A stretch of 64,000 bases of DNA from Mycobacterium sp. 236(2023) (GCF_029623955.1 NZ_JARSBP010000003.1:124001-188000), one strand, 5' to 3'; counted from the first letter of the stretch, positions 1 through 8,763 are shown. The notes: generated by a model not told the origin, from the sequence alone. A program made the numbers and translations.

Positions 1-2248
1 TCCCGGTCACCGGCGGTGCAGAGTGCAGGTCGACGCCGCTGCCGATCTTGTTGCCCAGCGCGCGGGCGTAGTAGACGAGCCACGGCGCACCGGCCATGTT
101 CTCGGCACCGCTGGCCTCGGCGAGCCGCTCGGCCAGCCACAGCCGCAGATGCACCGACCCCCCGCGGCGATATGTCCCCGGCTGCAGATTCCCGACGAGG
201 ATCCGCGCGCCGAACACCGCGATGCCCATGCGGCCCGGCGGCGCGACGAACAGCAGGAAGCCGCCCAGCACCCACCACCAGCTGATCGGCCGCACCCAGT
301 CGACGAGCGACAGCTCGGCGGCGACATTGTTGGCGACGGCCAGCCACACCACCCACTGCATGCCGGTCAGCATCGCCAGCGGCACCGTGAGCGCCACCTG
401 CACGGCCTGGGTCAGGGCCGAGACCGGCTTGACGGTCCGGGTCTCGACGGCGGGCGGGGGAGCCAGTTCGTCGAGATACCCGGCGAGTGAGCCGAGGCGC
501 GGATGGTCGTAGAGGTCGGCGACGGTCACCTGCGGATAGCGCTGCCGCAGGGCCGCGACGAGTTGGGCCGCCGACAGCGATCCGCCGCCGAGGGCGTGGA
601 AGTCCGCCTCGGGCCCGTCGATCGGTGAGGCGAGCACCTCGCGCCACAGTCCGGCCAGCCAGCCGAGAGTGCCTCCGAGATCGGCACCGTCATCGGTGGG
701 GTCGTCGACGGGCCACGGCAGCGCATTCCTGTCGACCTTGCCCGACGTGCGTGTCGGCAGCTCGTCGACGACGACCAGCCGGGGGACGAGCGCCGCAGGC
801 AGGGATCCGGCGAGCAGAGCCCGCGCGTTGGCGACGTCGAACGTCCCTTCGAGTCCGGGAGCCACGGCGATGTAGCCGACGAGAAGCGGTGTCCCGCTTG
901 CGGTTTTGCGGACGGCCGCCGCCCCGCCGCTGACGCCCGGCAGGTTGACGAGCGCGGTGTCGACCTCACCGAGTTCGATGCGGCGCCCGCCGACCTTCAC
1001 CTGGTCGTCGGCGCGGCCCATGAAGTAGAGGCCGTCGGCTTCGAGCCGGACCAGATCACCACTGCGGTAGGCGCGGCTCCACGCCAGCGTCGCCGACGAG
1101 GCGTACTTCTCGGCGTCCTTCTCCGGGTCGAGGTAGCGCGCCAGCCCCACCCCGCCGATGACGAGCTCGCCGACCTCGCCGACCCCCACCGGCCGACCCT
1201 CTTTGTCGACGACCGCCAGGTCCCACCCGGGCAGCGGAAGGCCGATGCTGACGGCGCTCCTGTTTGGTTTTCCCGGGTCGCTACGCTCCTGCCCTCCGGA
1301 GCCGTCGAGGCGGGCCGCACAGGCGACGACGGTGGCTTCGGTGGGGCCGTAGGTGTTCCATACTTCGCGGCCTGCCGAGTCTGGTCCGGCCGCGAGCCGT
1401 TCTGCGAGTTCGGGCGGGCAGGCCTCGCCGCCGAAGATCAGCAGCCGCACCGCTTCCAGTGCTTCGGCGGGCCACAGCGAGGCCAGCGTCGGCACCGTCG
1501 AGACGACCGTGATGTCGCGGGACACCAGCCACGGGCCGAGGTCCATTCCGCTGCGCACCAGCGACCGCGGAGCGGGCACCAGACAGGCGCCGTGACGCCA
1601 CGCCAGCCACATCTCCTCGCAGGAGGCGTCGAACGCCACCGACAGCCCGGCCAGCACGCGGTCTCCGGGGCCCAGCGGGTTGTTCTGCAGGAACATCTTC
1701 GCCTCGGCGTCGACGAAGGCCGCCGCGTTGCGGTGGGTGACGGCCACACCCTTCGGGGTGCCGGTGGACCCGGACGTGAAGATGATCCACGCGTCGTCGC
1801 GGCTCAGCGGCGCCGTCGCGCGCCAGCCGCGCGAGGAGCCGGGACCGCGCACGAGGCCCTTCTCGGTGATGACGCCGACGACGGCGGCCTCGGTGAACAC
1901 GAGGTCGGCACGCTCCTGCGGATCGTCGGCGTCCACCGGCACGTAGGCCGCGCCCGCGGCGAGGGTGGCGAGGATCGCGACGTAGAGCGCATAGCTCCCC
2001 GACGGCATCCGGATCCCGATGCGATCGCCGCGACCGATGCCGCGGGCACCGAGCCACGCGACGCTGTCCTCGACGTCGGACACCAGCTCGGCATACGTGA
2101 GCTGCACCGTTCCGTCGTCGATCGCGGGGGCGTCGGGAAACCGGCGGGCTGTCTCGTTGAGGATGTCGATCAGCGTGCGCGGTTCCGACGCGTAGGCGGA
2201 CAGCAGATATTGCTGCGGGATCTCGGGGGTTCGATCCGGGGCTGTCAC
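1..2248 (-). CDS. Pls/PosA-family non-ribosomal peptide synthetase, N-terminal ~749 residues (runs off the left edge)
   Basis: The GTG at 2248 opens a frame that stays open to the left edge, so the C-terminus is missing. An adenylation domain fills about residues 20-500. Its A3 core reads IIFTSGSTGTPKG near 155-168, and NTYGPTEAT follows near 295-303. A carrier domain follows, with LGGGSLSAAQ and the probable phosphopantetheine Ser557. From about 615 come hydrophobic segments (one containing ISWWWVLGGFLLFVAPPG), and the last visible residues look like the start of a hexapeptide-repeat acyltransferase region. A-PCP-membrane-LbH architecture is typical of the Pls/PosA family, related to polylysine synthetase-like enzymes. 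The enzyme should activate an amino acid, hold it as a thioester and pass it to a membrane-associated C-terminal domain. The substrate cannot be read by eye. There is no condensation domain in the visible part. Confidence 0.85.
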   Translation of the reverse strand, partial: MTAPDRTPEIPQQYLLSAYASEPRTLIDILNETARRFPDAPAIDDGTVQLTYAELVSDVEDSVAWLGARGIGRGDRIGIRMPSGSYALYVAILATLAAGAAYVPVDADDPQERADLVFTEAAVVGVITEKGLVRGPGSSRGWRATAPLSRDDAWIIFTSGSTGTPKGVAVTHRNAAAFVDAEAKMFLQNNPLGPGDRVLAGLSVAFDASCEEMWLAWRHGACLVPAPRSLVRSGMDLGPWLVSRDITVVSTVPTLASLWPAEALEAVRLLIFGGEACPPELAERLAAGPDSAGREVWNTYGPTEATVVACAARLDGSGGQERSDPGKPNRSAVSIGLPLPGWDLAVVDKEGRPVGVGEVGELVIGGVGLARYLDPEKDAEKYASSATLAWSRAYRSGDLVRLEADGLYFMGRADDQVKVGGRRIELGEVDTALVNLPGVSGGAAAVRKTASGTPLLVGYIAVAPGLEGTFDVANARALLAGSLPAALVPRLVVVDELPTRTSGKVDRNALPWPVDDPTDDGADLGGTLGWLAGLWREVLASPIDGPEADFHALGGGSLSAAQLVAALRQRYPQVTVADLYDHPRLGSLAGYLDELAPPPAVETRTVKPVSALTQAVQVALTVPLAMLTGMQWVVWLAVANNVAAELSLVDWVRPISWWWVLGGFLLFVAPPGRMGIAVFGARILVGNLQPGTYRRGGSVHLRLWLAERLAEASGAENMAGAPWLVYYARALGNKIGSGVDLHSAPPVTG

Positions 2249-2332
2249 GGGTACAAACTACTAAGCGTCCGGGGTCAGCTCACGCCGTCGGGTTGCTCGT
2301 TTCGCGTGTCGGGCAGCTGCCTGGCACAATGA

Positions 2333-2466
2333 GCGGCTTGGAGGGGAGTATTCCTTCGCCACGGTGTCGTCATCACGTCGTCCGTCATCGGACGACCGGT
2401 GCTGTGGGCCTACCGCCGGTGGCGGTGGTGGAAGAGACCTCCGGCGTGTGAGACGACCGGAGGTTT
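2333..2466 (+). ncRNA. Candidate yybP-ykoY manganese riboswitch upstream of the TerC gene
   Basis: Two hallmark strings of the yybP-ykoY family are present: GGGGAGTA at 2343-2350 and AGAGACCT at 2433-2440. Between them lie clear hairpins, GTCGTCC/GGACGAC around 2377-2396 and ACCGCC/GGCGGT around 2411-2426. CCTCCGG (2439-2445) can pair perfectly with CCGGAGG (2457-2463), which is the Shine-Dalgarno of the downstream gene. The same CCTCC can instead pair with GGAGG beside GGGGAGTA (P1-like). This predicts a translational ON switch: Mn2+ stabilises the aptamer and frees the ribosome site. A possible -10, CACAAT, lies at 2325-2330. TerC-family genes are a known target class of this riboswitch. 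No covariance-model score was computed. Confidence 0.8.
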
Positions 2467-2467
2467 A

Positions 2468-3505
2468 ATGAACGTCAGTGGGCTCGAGTGGGGGATCACC
2501 CTCGCCGTGACGATCGGCATCCTGCTTTTCGATGTCCTCGTCATCGGGCGTAGGCCCCATGAACCGTCCAAGCGCGAGACGGGAACAGCCCTCACGATCT
2601 ATGTGGGGCTCGCCATCGCATTCGGTATCTGGACCTGGGTCTTCCACGGGCACCAGTACGGGGTGGAATTCTTCGCAGGCTGGCTCACCGAGTACAGCCT
2701 CTCGGTGGACAACCTGTTCATCTTCTTGATCATCATGGCCAGCTTCAAGGTGCCGCGGATCTACCAGCAGCAGGCGCTGCTCGTCGGCATCATCCTGGCG
2801 CTGATCTTCCGCGGCATCTTCATCGCGCTCGGCGCGGTCGCGATCAACCAGTTCTCATGGGTGTTCTACCTTTTCGGCGCGTTCCTGATCTACACCGCCC
2901 TGAAGCTGGTCCGCGACACCGATCACGACGACGACGCCGAGAACGGGGTCGTGCGGTTCGCGCAGAAGCACATGAAGTTCACCGATCAGTGGGATGGGCT
3001 GCGGCTGTGGGTCAAGGAGAACGGCGTCCGCCTGATGACGCCGATGTTCCTCGTCATCGTGGCGCTGGGCACCACCGACCTGTTGTTCGCGCTCGACTCG
3101 ATCCCCGCGATCTACGGCCTGACCCAGGAGCCGTACCTGGTGTTCACGGCGAACGTGTTCGCGCTCATGGGTCTTCGCCAGCTGTACTTCCTGCTCGGTG
3201 ACCTGCTCAAGCGCCTGGTGTACCTGTCGCAGGGCCTGGCTTTCATCCTGGGCTTCATCGGTGTGAAGCTGCTGCTGCACGCCCTGCACGAGAACGAACT
3301 GCCGTTCATCAACGGCGGCGAGCATGTTCCGGTGCCGGAGATCCCGACGCTGGCGAGCCTCGGCGTGATCATCGTCACGCTGCTCATCACCACGGCCGCG
3401 AGCCTGTACAAGACCAGGGTTCACGACGTGCGCAAGAACGGCACGCCAGAGGAGGTTTCCGAACAGGGCAGCCCGGCGGACACCCAGAACGACTCGTCCC
3501 GCTGA
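2468..3505 (+). CDS. TerC-family integral membrane protein, probable Mn2+ exporter
   Basis: This 345-residue polytopic protein resembles the TerC/Alx/YkoY family. It has about eight hydrophobic segments, beginning WGITLAVTIGILLFDVLVIG. The family acidic motifs are present: TEYSLSVDNLFIF near residue 77, and the second-half counterpart TTDLLFALDSIPAIYG near 200. Family members export manganese or metallate secreted enzymes. Here the upstream manganese riboswitch makes Mn2+ export the likeliest role. The frame is open from 2399, but ATG 2468 is chosen because GGAGGT sits 4-9 bases before it and the upstream residues fall inside the riboswitch. A strong terminator follows the stop. It appears monocistronic. 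Confidence 0.88.
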   Translation: MNVSGLEWGITLAVTIGILLFDVLVIGRRPHEPSKRETGTALTIYVGLAIAFGIWTWVFHGHQYGVEFFAGWLTEYSLSVDNLFIFLIIMASFKVPRIYQQQALLVGIILALIFRGIFIALGAVAINQFSWVFYLFGAFLIYTALKLVRDTDHDDDAENGVVRFAQKHMKFTDQWDGLRLWVKENGVRLMTPMFLVIVALGTTDLLFALDSIPAIYGLTQEPYLVFTANVFALMGLRQLYFLLGDLLKRLVYLSQGLAFILGFIGVKLLLHALHENELPFINGGEHVPVPEIPTLASLGVIIVTLLITTAASLYKTRVHDVRKNGTPEEVSEQGSPADTQNDSSR

Positions 3506-3546
3506 GCGTGCGTTTATTGCACTCTCGCTGATCGCAACACTGCACC

Positions 3547-3586
3547 GCACCCGGCCGGCTGGATAGCTTGGCCGGGTGCGGCTTTT
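3547..3586 (+). terminator. Rho-independent-like terminator after the TerC gene
   Basis: A perfect 10-bp stem, GCACCCGGCC (3547-3556) with GGCCGGGTGC (3570-3579), is followed by GGCTTTT. It begins 41 bases after the TerC stop. The right arm contains the GTG (3576) proposed as the start of the next gene. Confidence 0.7.
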
Positions 3587-3977
3587 CGTGGCAGAAGACG
3601 GTGTTCCGGGCGGGGTGAGCGAACTCACCGACGGTGATCAGCAGATCGTCCGGGTGGCTGCTGCTGACCTTCAGCAGGCCAGGAGGGTCCGGGCGCGCAT
3701 CCGGGCCGGCTCCGACGATGTCGCGGTGATCCTCGATGTGACCGTCGCCGTGGCCGGCGACTTCCGGTCGGCGCAACGAGATCTCGGCCCTGCCGACGAG
3801 GGGACCGTCCATTACGCAGGCACGGTCGACGGCCTCGCCGGTTTGATCGCCGACATCGCCTCGGCGGGAGTGGCCGACGGGGTTACGTTGATCCCCGCGT
3901 CGGGTCAGGACGTGGGTACTGTCGGCCGCGACGTGCTCGGCCGGCTCGCGTTGCTCGATCAGCCCCGCGCGTCCTGA
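3576..3977 (+). CDS. Small hypothetical protein resembling the C-terminal part of luciferase-like (LLM) oxidoreductases
   Basis: The frame is 133 codons. The middle (ARRVRARIRAGSDDVAVILDVTVAV) and end (GLAGLIADIASAGVADGVTLIPA) resemble the last strands and helices of LLM-class flavin-dependent monooxygenases. The N-terminal barrel that carries the flavin site is absent, so it may be a stand-alone remnant or a small domain protein of unknown role. The start is uncertain: GTG 3576 lies inside the terminator stem of the preceding gene, and GTG 3588 or GTG 3615 are alternatives. It converges on the allantoicase gene with 4 bases between them. No promoter was recognised. The coding call rests on an intact high-GC frame and this weak family resemblance only. 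Confidence 0.55.
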   Translation: MRLFVAEDGVPGGVSELTDGDQQIVRVAAADLQQARRVRARIRAGSDDVAVILDVTVAVAGDFRSAQRDLGPADEGTVHYAGTVDGLAGLIADIASAGVADGVTLIPASGQDVGTVGRDVLGRLALLDQPRAS

Positions 3978-3981
3978 CGCA

Positions 3982-5019
3982 TCACGCCGCGCCGTTCTCC
4001 CAGCGGTCGCACACGTCCTGTAACCCTTGGGCCGTCAGCGCACCGAACAATCGCACCCTGGCCATTCCGCCGTCGGGGTAGACGTCGAGCCGGGCTGCGG
4101 TGACGGGGCGTTCATCGTCCACCCGGAAGCGGTGCCGGGTGTCGGGCAGCAGCTCTGTTTTCGGCACGATCTCGAACCAGTCGCCGTCGCCGTCGCGACC
4201 TGAAAGTCGTGCTGCCCCAGGGGCATTGCCGATGAAATAGGACGTGTCCAGCTCGACGGCGTTCAGCAGGCCCTGCCCGGCCAATTTCAGCTCCACCCAG
4301 TCGTTTCCGGAATCGCGGCGCCTCGACGTCTCCCATCCCTCACCCATGGTGCGTGCCACACCAGGCAGTAGCAGATTGTTGGGTGAGCTGTAGAACATGT
4401 TGGAGCAGGCCGTGATTCGCCCGCCGTTCTCCAGCGCCGCGAGGTCGAGCGTCATGTCCTTGGCGAAATCAGGATTCAGCAGGCCCTCCCCGTGGACGCG
4501 GAACCGCGCTACCCCGCCGTCGGGGAAGATCGACAACCGCACATGCGTCCAGCGCCGAGTTGAATTGGTCTTGAACGGATTTCGGGTGTCGCCGTTGACT
4601 CCCGTGCGTTCGACGATCGTCGTCCACTCGGCCTTCTCCAGAAGCTCGTCGAGCGGCGGATAGCCCTCGACGTAGGCCGCTTCGACGGAGATCTGCGGCG
4701 GATAGTTCCCGGTGAAGAACGCGGTGTCGACGACGACTCCCCGCACGATCGCGGGCACCCCGAGACGCACGATCGCCGAATCATGGGATTCGGTGGTGAC
4801 ACCGCGCCGACGGCGGGTCTCCCAGCCGTCGTAGATCTGGCCCTTGTGCCCGAACGTCGACGGCCGGTGTTCGGCGGGCGCCGGGTTGATCAGGTTCTCC
4901 TTCTCGGCGAACACGTCGTCGTTGGCCCACAGGACCGCTCCGCCCGCGGAGCGCGCCGCGAGGTCGGGAAGGGACAGGAAGTGGGAGTGACTGGCGGGCC
5001 GGGTCGAAGGAGTGCTCAC
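3982..5019 (-). CDS. alc: Allantoicase
   Basis: The 345-residue protein matches allantoicase (allantoate amidinohydrolase), which hydrolyses allantoate to ureidoglycolate and urea in purine catabolism. It shows the duplicated jelly-roll organisation of the family. Repeat one holds FGHKGQIYDGWETRRRR, TAFFTGNYPP and WTHVRLSIFPDGGVARFRVHGE. Repeat two mirrors this with GEGWETSRRRDSGNDW, TSYFIGNAPG and AARLDVYPDGGMARVRLFG. The start is GTG 5019. It lies 37 bases downstream of the UraD-like gene on the same strand, so the two probably form a ureide-degradation operon. No allantoinase, uricase or ureidoglycolate enzyme is adjacent, so the pathway must be completed elsewhere or the pair has a specialised role. 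Confidence 0.92.
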   Translation of the reverse strand: MSTPSTRPASHSHFLSLPDLAARSAGGAVLWANDDVFAEKENLINPAPAEHRPSTFGHKGQIYDGWETRRRRGVTTESHDSAIVRLGVPAIVRGVVVDTAFFTGNYPPQISVEAAYVEGYPPLDELLEKAEWTTIVERTGVNGDTRNPFKTNSTRRWTHVRLSIFPDGGVARFRVHGEGLLNPDFAKDMTLDLAALENGGRITACSNMFYSSPNNLLLPGVARTMGEGWETSRRRDSGNDWVELKLAGQGLLNAVELDTSYFIGNAPGAARLSGRDGDGDWFEIVPKTELLPDTRHRFRVDDERPVTAARLDVYPDGGMARVRLFGALTAQGLQDVCDRWENGAA

Positions 5020-5056
5020 CCCGAAATTTTAGGCGAGTACGGCTCAACCAGTTGTG

Positions 5057-5578
5057 TCACCAGTTGTCGTAGCCGCCCTCGGGACCGAGCATGCGCTCGA
5101 GCCGGGTCCGGTTGATGCGGGCCAGCTCGTTACGGACCACCTTGCGTTCGGTCTCGTACTCGTTGTGCATGCGATCCCGCATCGAGGAGAGGACGTCGTC
5201 GGCGCAATAGCCGTTGATGAACATGACGAACCCGAACCCGAAATGGTCGAGGTAGTTCTTCGACGCTGTCGTGAGCTCCGACATGATCTCGGGACGCTCA
5301 TCGGCGATCGCGCACACCTCGGCCTGGGATTTCTCGCTGCCGGGACGCCTGCCCACATCGGGATAGGCCTGCAGGATCGAGTCGATCGACTCCTCGGCGA
5401 GCCCGAACAGCAGCGTGTCGGCGAAGCGGAAGAGCCGGTCGTGGGTGTCGAACGGGCGGGCCCGGGCCAGGTCAGCGGCCAGCGGCACGCTGTAGCAGCA
5501 CTCGAAGATCGCATGCACGGCGCGGCGCATCGGCATCGTGTTGAACGCCTCGAGTCCGATTCCCTGATGCAGCAGCAC
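5057..5578 (-). CDS. OHCU decarboxylase-like protein (UraD family) with an atypical active-site position
   Basis: This 173-residue helical protein starts VLLHQGIGLEAFN and continues with FECCYSVPLAADLARARPF, typical of 2-oxo-4-hydroxy-4-carboxy-5-ureidoimidazoline decarboxylase. The enzyme makes S-allantoin late in urate oxidation. Family landmarks include SEKSQAE in the second helix and YLDHFGFGFVMFINGY near 120. The family motif A-H-P-x-x-G, whose His is catalytic, reads AYPDVG here, with Tyr (TAT) where His is expected. It may therefore be inactive, or act on another ureide in concert with the allantoicase downstream. GTG 5578 is the only in-frame start after an upstream TGA. Confidence 0.75.
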   Translation of the reverse strand: MLLHQGIGLEAFNTMPMRRAVHAIFECCYSVPLAADLARARPFDTHDRLFRFADTLLFGLAEESIDSILQAYPDVGRRPGSEKSQAEVCAIADERPEIMSELTTASKNYLDHFGFGFVMFINGYCADDVLSSMRDRMHNEYETERKVVRNELARINRTRLERMLGPEGGYDNW

Positions 5579-5647
5579 ACCGTCATGATCGGATCTTCAA
5601 GCGGCGCCGACGTTACGCCGTGTTACAGCCAAGCTAAGAAAAGCGCC

Positions 5648-5709
5648 CGCGAGCAGACACAAACTCACACGGAATCAGGCCGAAACCTGCAACTTTGCGT
5701 CTGCTCGCG
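5648..5709. repeat. Inverted repeat, 16-nt arms, possible terminator or dispersed palindrome
   Basis: CGCGAGCAGACACAAA (5648-5663) is the reverse complement of TTTGCGTCTGCTCGCG (5694-5709) with a single mismatch; the arms are 30 bases apart. It lies between ppa and the UraD-like gene, both on the minus strand, so it could end ppa transcripts. The arms look like dispersed mycobacterial palindromes, but I found no second copy in this window. Confidence 0.55.
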
Positions 5710-5718
5710 AGGAAAGCG

Positions 5719-6204
5719 TCAGTGGCCTTCGGTCTTGAACCGTTCGATCGACCGGTTGATCTCGGCCTCGGCCTCTTCGCGGCCCACCCAGTCGGCGGCC
5801 TTGACGAACTTGCCGGGCTCCAGGTCCTTGTAGTGCACAAAGAAGTGCTTGATCGCGTCGAGTTCGAAGTCCGACACATCGCCGATGTCCTGGATGTGGT
5901 CCCAGCGCGGGTCGGCGAGGACGCACAGCACCTTGTCGTCACCACCCTTCTCGTCGGTCATGCGGAACATACCGACGGGGCGCGCTTCGAGGATGCAGCC
6001 GGGGAACACGGGCTCGGGCAGCAGCACCAGGGCATCCAGCGGGTCGCCGTCCTCGCCGAGGGTGTCCTCGATGTAGCCGTAATCGGTGGGGTAGCCGAAC
6101 GCCGTGAACAGGTAGCGGTCGAGCTTGACCTTCCCGCTCTCATGGTCCACTTCGTACTTGTTGCGCGAACCCTTGGGGATCTCGATGAGGACATCGAACT
6201 GCAC
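5719..6204 (-). CDS. ppa: Inorganic pyrophosphatase
   Basis: A soluble family I pyrophosphatase of 161 residues, the usual bacterial length. It hydrolyses PPi to orthophosphate and drives nucleotide, RNA and aminoacyl-tRNA synthesis. Visible signatures are [18 protein letters not shown] at the N-terminus, the metal-binding stretch [11 protein letters not shown] near residues 53-63, and [14 protein letters not shown] near 90-105. GTG 6204 is chosen because [12 protein letters not shown] matches the family start and AGGAG lies a few bases upstream. The same frame is open much further upstream but runs antisense to the divergent dacB, so the extension is rejected. It is divergent from dacB with 124 bases between the starts. 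Confidence 0.96.
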   Translation of the reverse strand: MQFDVLIEIPKGSRNKYEVDHESGKVKLDRYLFTAFGYPTDYGYIEDTLGEDGDPLDALVLLPEPVFPGCILEARPVGMFRMTDEKGGDDKVLCVLADPRWDHIQDIGDVSDFELDAIKHFFVHYKDLEPGKFVKAADWVGREEAEAEINRSIERFKTEGH

Positions 6205-6328
6205 GGCCGTGACTCCTAGGTGTGTGCTGGTCTGCTGACGACGCGGGTCAACCCTAAACGAGGGATACCCTGCACTACAGAGGTGGCCGGGCAGTCGTCC
6301 CGCCCGGCCGATCAAGATCAGGAGAAAC

Positions 6329-7699
6329 ATGCGGCCCACCCAGTGGCGGCGATCCACGTACGTGGTCGTCGGGGCGGCGGTTCTGCTGTTGGTCGTCGTC
6401 GTGGTCGCGGCGGCCGCCCTGGTGGCGACCCGGCAGTCGGACGAGCAGATCGCCGTCGAGCCCGTCCCGGCGCCTGCCACCGCCGATCCGGGGGTTGTGC
6501 CCGTCTCCGATTCCGCAGACATGCCGACGTCGGGCGGACTCGCCGCGGCGCTGCGCATCGTGGCCGCCGACCCCAACCTCGGCAAGTTCACCGGCCGCAT
6601 CACCGACGCGCTGACCGGCGACGAGCTGTGGGCGCAGGGCGCCGACGTGCCGATGCAGCCCGCATCGACCAACAAGGTGTTGACCGCCGCGGCGGCGCTG
6701 CTGACGCTCGATCGCGACGCCCGGTTGACCACGCGCGTGCTGTCGACGACGCCGGGGACGGTCGTGCTTGTCGGCGGCGGCGATCAGACGTTGTCCGCGG
6801 CGCCGGGCGACGAGGACACCTGGTACCGCGACGCGGCACGCATCTCTGATCTGGCAGACCAAATCCGGCGCAGCGGGGTCGCGGTGAAAACCGTGCAGGT
6901 CGACGTCAGCGCCTATACCGGCCCGTCGATGGCGCCCGGCTGGGATCCGCTCGACATCGACGGCGGCGACATCGCGCCGATGGAGGCGATCATGCTCGAC
7001 GGCGGGCGCACCCAGCCCGTCAGTGTCGAGTCCAGGCGCTCCAGGACCCCGGCGCTGGACGCGGGCCGGGCGCTGGCGGTCGCGTTGCGACTCGACCCCG
7101 CGAAGGTGACGGTGTCACCGAGGGCGGCCGACGGCACCGAGATCGCAACGGTGCAGTCGCCGCCGCTGATGGAGCGGCTGCGCCAGATGATGCATTCGTC
7201 GGACAACGTGATGGCCGAATCGATCGGCCGCGAGGTCGCCGAAGCGCGCGGCAAGCCGCAGAGTTTCGCCGGCGCCGCGCAGGCGGTGCTCGACAGCCTC
7301 GACGACGCAGGCATCGACACCGCGGGGGCGCGGCTGTTCGACTCCAGCGGGTTGTCGGTCGACGACCGGCTCACGGCGGACACCCTGGACGGCATCATCC
7401 AGGCCGCAGCGGGCGATTCGACGCCCGCGCTGCGCCCGATGGTTGACCTGCTGGCGATCGCCGGTGGCAGCGGCACGATGTCCAACCGCTACCACGACAC
7501 CGAACCCGGACTCGCCGCCGTCGGCTACCTCCGGGCGAAAACCGGGTCGTTGACCGGCACGAACACCCTGGCGGGCATCGTCACCGACGAGAGCGGTCGG
7601 GTCCTGACGTTCGCCTTGCTGTCCAACGACGCGGGCCCGACCGGGCGGACGTCGCTCGACGCGTTCGCCGCCACCCTCCGATCCTGCGGATGCCGATGA
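6329..7699 (+). CDS. dacB: D-alanyl-D-alanine carboxypeptidase/endopeptidase (PBP4 type, S13 family)
   Basis: This 456-residue penicillin-binding protein trims or cleaves peptidoglycan cross-bridges in the periplasm. A single N-terminal membrane segment (residues 10-33, rich in Val and Ala) acts as signal anchor. The three active-site motifs are present: STNK with nucleophile Ser113 and Lys116, SDN at 291-293, and KTG at 404-406. The long spacing between the first two motifs fits the S13 inserted domains. ATG 6329 is followed at once by the signal anchor. The 3' end overlaps the next gene by about 10 bases, so dacB, the metalloprotease-like gene, tilS and hpt look co-transcribed, as around the M. 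tuberculosis homologues. Confidence 0.93.
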   Translation: MRPTQWRRSTYVVVGAAVLLLVVVVVAAAALVATRQSDEQIAVEPVPAPATADPGVVPVSDSADMPTSGGLAAALRIVAADPNLGKFTGRITDALTGDELWAQGADVPMQPASTNKVLTAAAALLTLDRDARLTTRVLSTTPGTVVLVGGGDQTLSAAPGDEDTWYRDAARISDLADQIRRSGVAVKTVQVDVSAYTGPSMAPGWDPLDIDGGDIAPMEAIMLDGGRTQPVSVESRRSRTPALDAGRALAVALRLDPAKVTVSPRAADGTEIATVQSPPLMERLRQMMHSSDNVMAESIGREVAEARGKPQSFAGAAQAVLDSLDDAGIDTAGARLFDSSGLSVDDRLTADTLDGIIQAAAGDSTPALRPMVDLLAIAGGSGTMSNRYHDTEPGLAAVGYLRAKTGSLTGTNTLAGIVTDESGRVLTFALLSNDAGPTGRTSLDAFAATLRSCGCR

Positions 7700-8763
7700 C
7701 TTCCAACACCACACGCTTCAACGTCGGCAACGCCGTCGACTGGGACCTGGCCGCCACCCTCGGCGGCAAGCTGGCCCGGCCCGAATCCCCGATCACCGAC
7801 TACACGCGCAAGCAGGCGGTCGGTCAACTCGCCGACGCGGCGCGTGCCTCCGAGGTGCCGGTGCGGGAGGTGACGGGCCTCATCGAGGGCGGCGAGATCC
7901 CGGAAGCGCGAATCGTCAACCGGCCGGAGTGGATTCGTGCGGCGTCGCGGTCGATGCGGGCGATGACGGGCGGCCGCCAGGACGGTGATGCCAAGCCCCG
8001 GCTGATCACGGGCCGCATCGCGGGCGTGCAGACGGGTGCGGTGCTGGCGTTCGTGTCGTCGGGAATCCTCGGACAGTACGACCCCTTTGCCGACGGCGGT
8101 GGTGAGCTACTTCTGGTGTACCCCAACGTGATTGCCGTGGAGCGGCAACTGCGGGTGGACCCCAAGGACTTCCGGATGTGGGTGTGTCTGCACGAGGTCA
8201 CCCACCGGGTGCAGTTCCGCGCCAACCCGTGGCTGGCCGACCACATGTCCAACGCGCTCGGGGTGCTGACCGAGGACGCGGGCGACGACCTGCCCCAGAT
8301 GATCGGCCGCCTCGCCGACTATGTCCGTGACCGTCAGGTCGTGGTGAAAAACGGTGAGCCCGAGATGAACTCGACGGGTGTCATCGGTCTGCTCCGGGCG
8401 GTGCAGTCCGAACCGCAGCGGGTGGCTCTCGACCAGCTGCTCGTGCTCGGCACCCTGCTCGAAGGCCACGCCGAGCACGTGATGGACGCCGTCGGCCCCG
8501 CCGTCGTGCCGTCGGTGGCGTCGATCAGGCACCGCTTCGATCAGCGCAGGCAACGCAAACAACCGCCCCTGCAGCGGCTGCTGCGTGCGCTGCTCGGTGT
8601 GGACGCGAAGATGAGCCAGTACACCAAGGGCAAGGCCTTCGTCGACGACGTGGTTGCCAAGGTCGGCATGGCACGGTTCAACACGATCTGGACCGACGCC
8701 GACACTCTGCCGCTGCCCAAGGAAATCGACGAGCCACAGCAATGGATCGACAGGGTGCTGTAG
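7690..8763 (+). CDS. Zinc-dependent metalloprotease-like protein (DUF2342 / F420 biosynthesis-associated family)
   Basis: The protein has 357 residues. The core HEVTH (about 168-172) with downstream helices is the zinc-binding signature of an actinobacterial family annotated as zinc-dependent metalloprotease or F420-biosynthesis-associated protein. Other family marks are NVGNAVDWDLAATLGGKLARP at the start and EGHAEHVMDAVG near 260, which would give the third zinc ligand. No signal peptide is visible, so it should be cytoplasmic; the substrate is unknown. ATG 7690 overlaps the dacB end, and ATG 7696 is an equally plausible start that overlaps the dacB stop. The end overlaps tilS by 22 bases, implying translational coupling. 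Confidence 0.85.
   Translation: MPMTSNTTRFNVGNAVDWDLAATLGGKLARPESPITDYTRKQAVGQLADAARASEVPVREVTGLIEGGEIPEARIVNRPEWIRAASRSMRAMTGGRQDGDAKPRLITGRIAGVQTGAVLAFVSSGILGQYDPFADGGGELLLVYPNVIAVERQLRVDPKDFRMWVCLHEVTHRVQFRANPWLADHMSNALGVLTEDAGDDLPQMIGRLADYVRDRQVVVKNGEPEMNSTGVIGLLRAVQSEPQRVALDQLLVLGTLLEGHAEHVMDAVGPAVVPSVASIRHRFDQRRQRKQPPLQRLLRALLGVDAKMSQYTKGKAFVDDVVAKVGMARFNTIWTDADTLPLPKEIDEPQQWIDRVL

Noticed and set aside
6205..6732. N-terminal extension of ppa to a 337-residue protein
   Set aside because: The extra part is antisense to dacB with a Ser/Thr/Ala-rich composition; family length and ribosome site fix the start at 6204.
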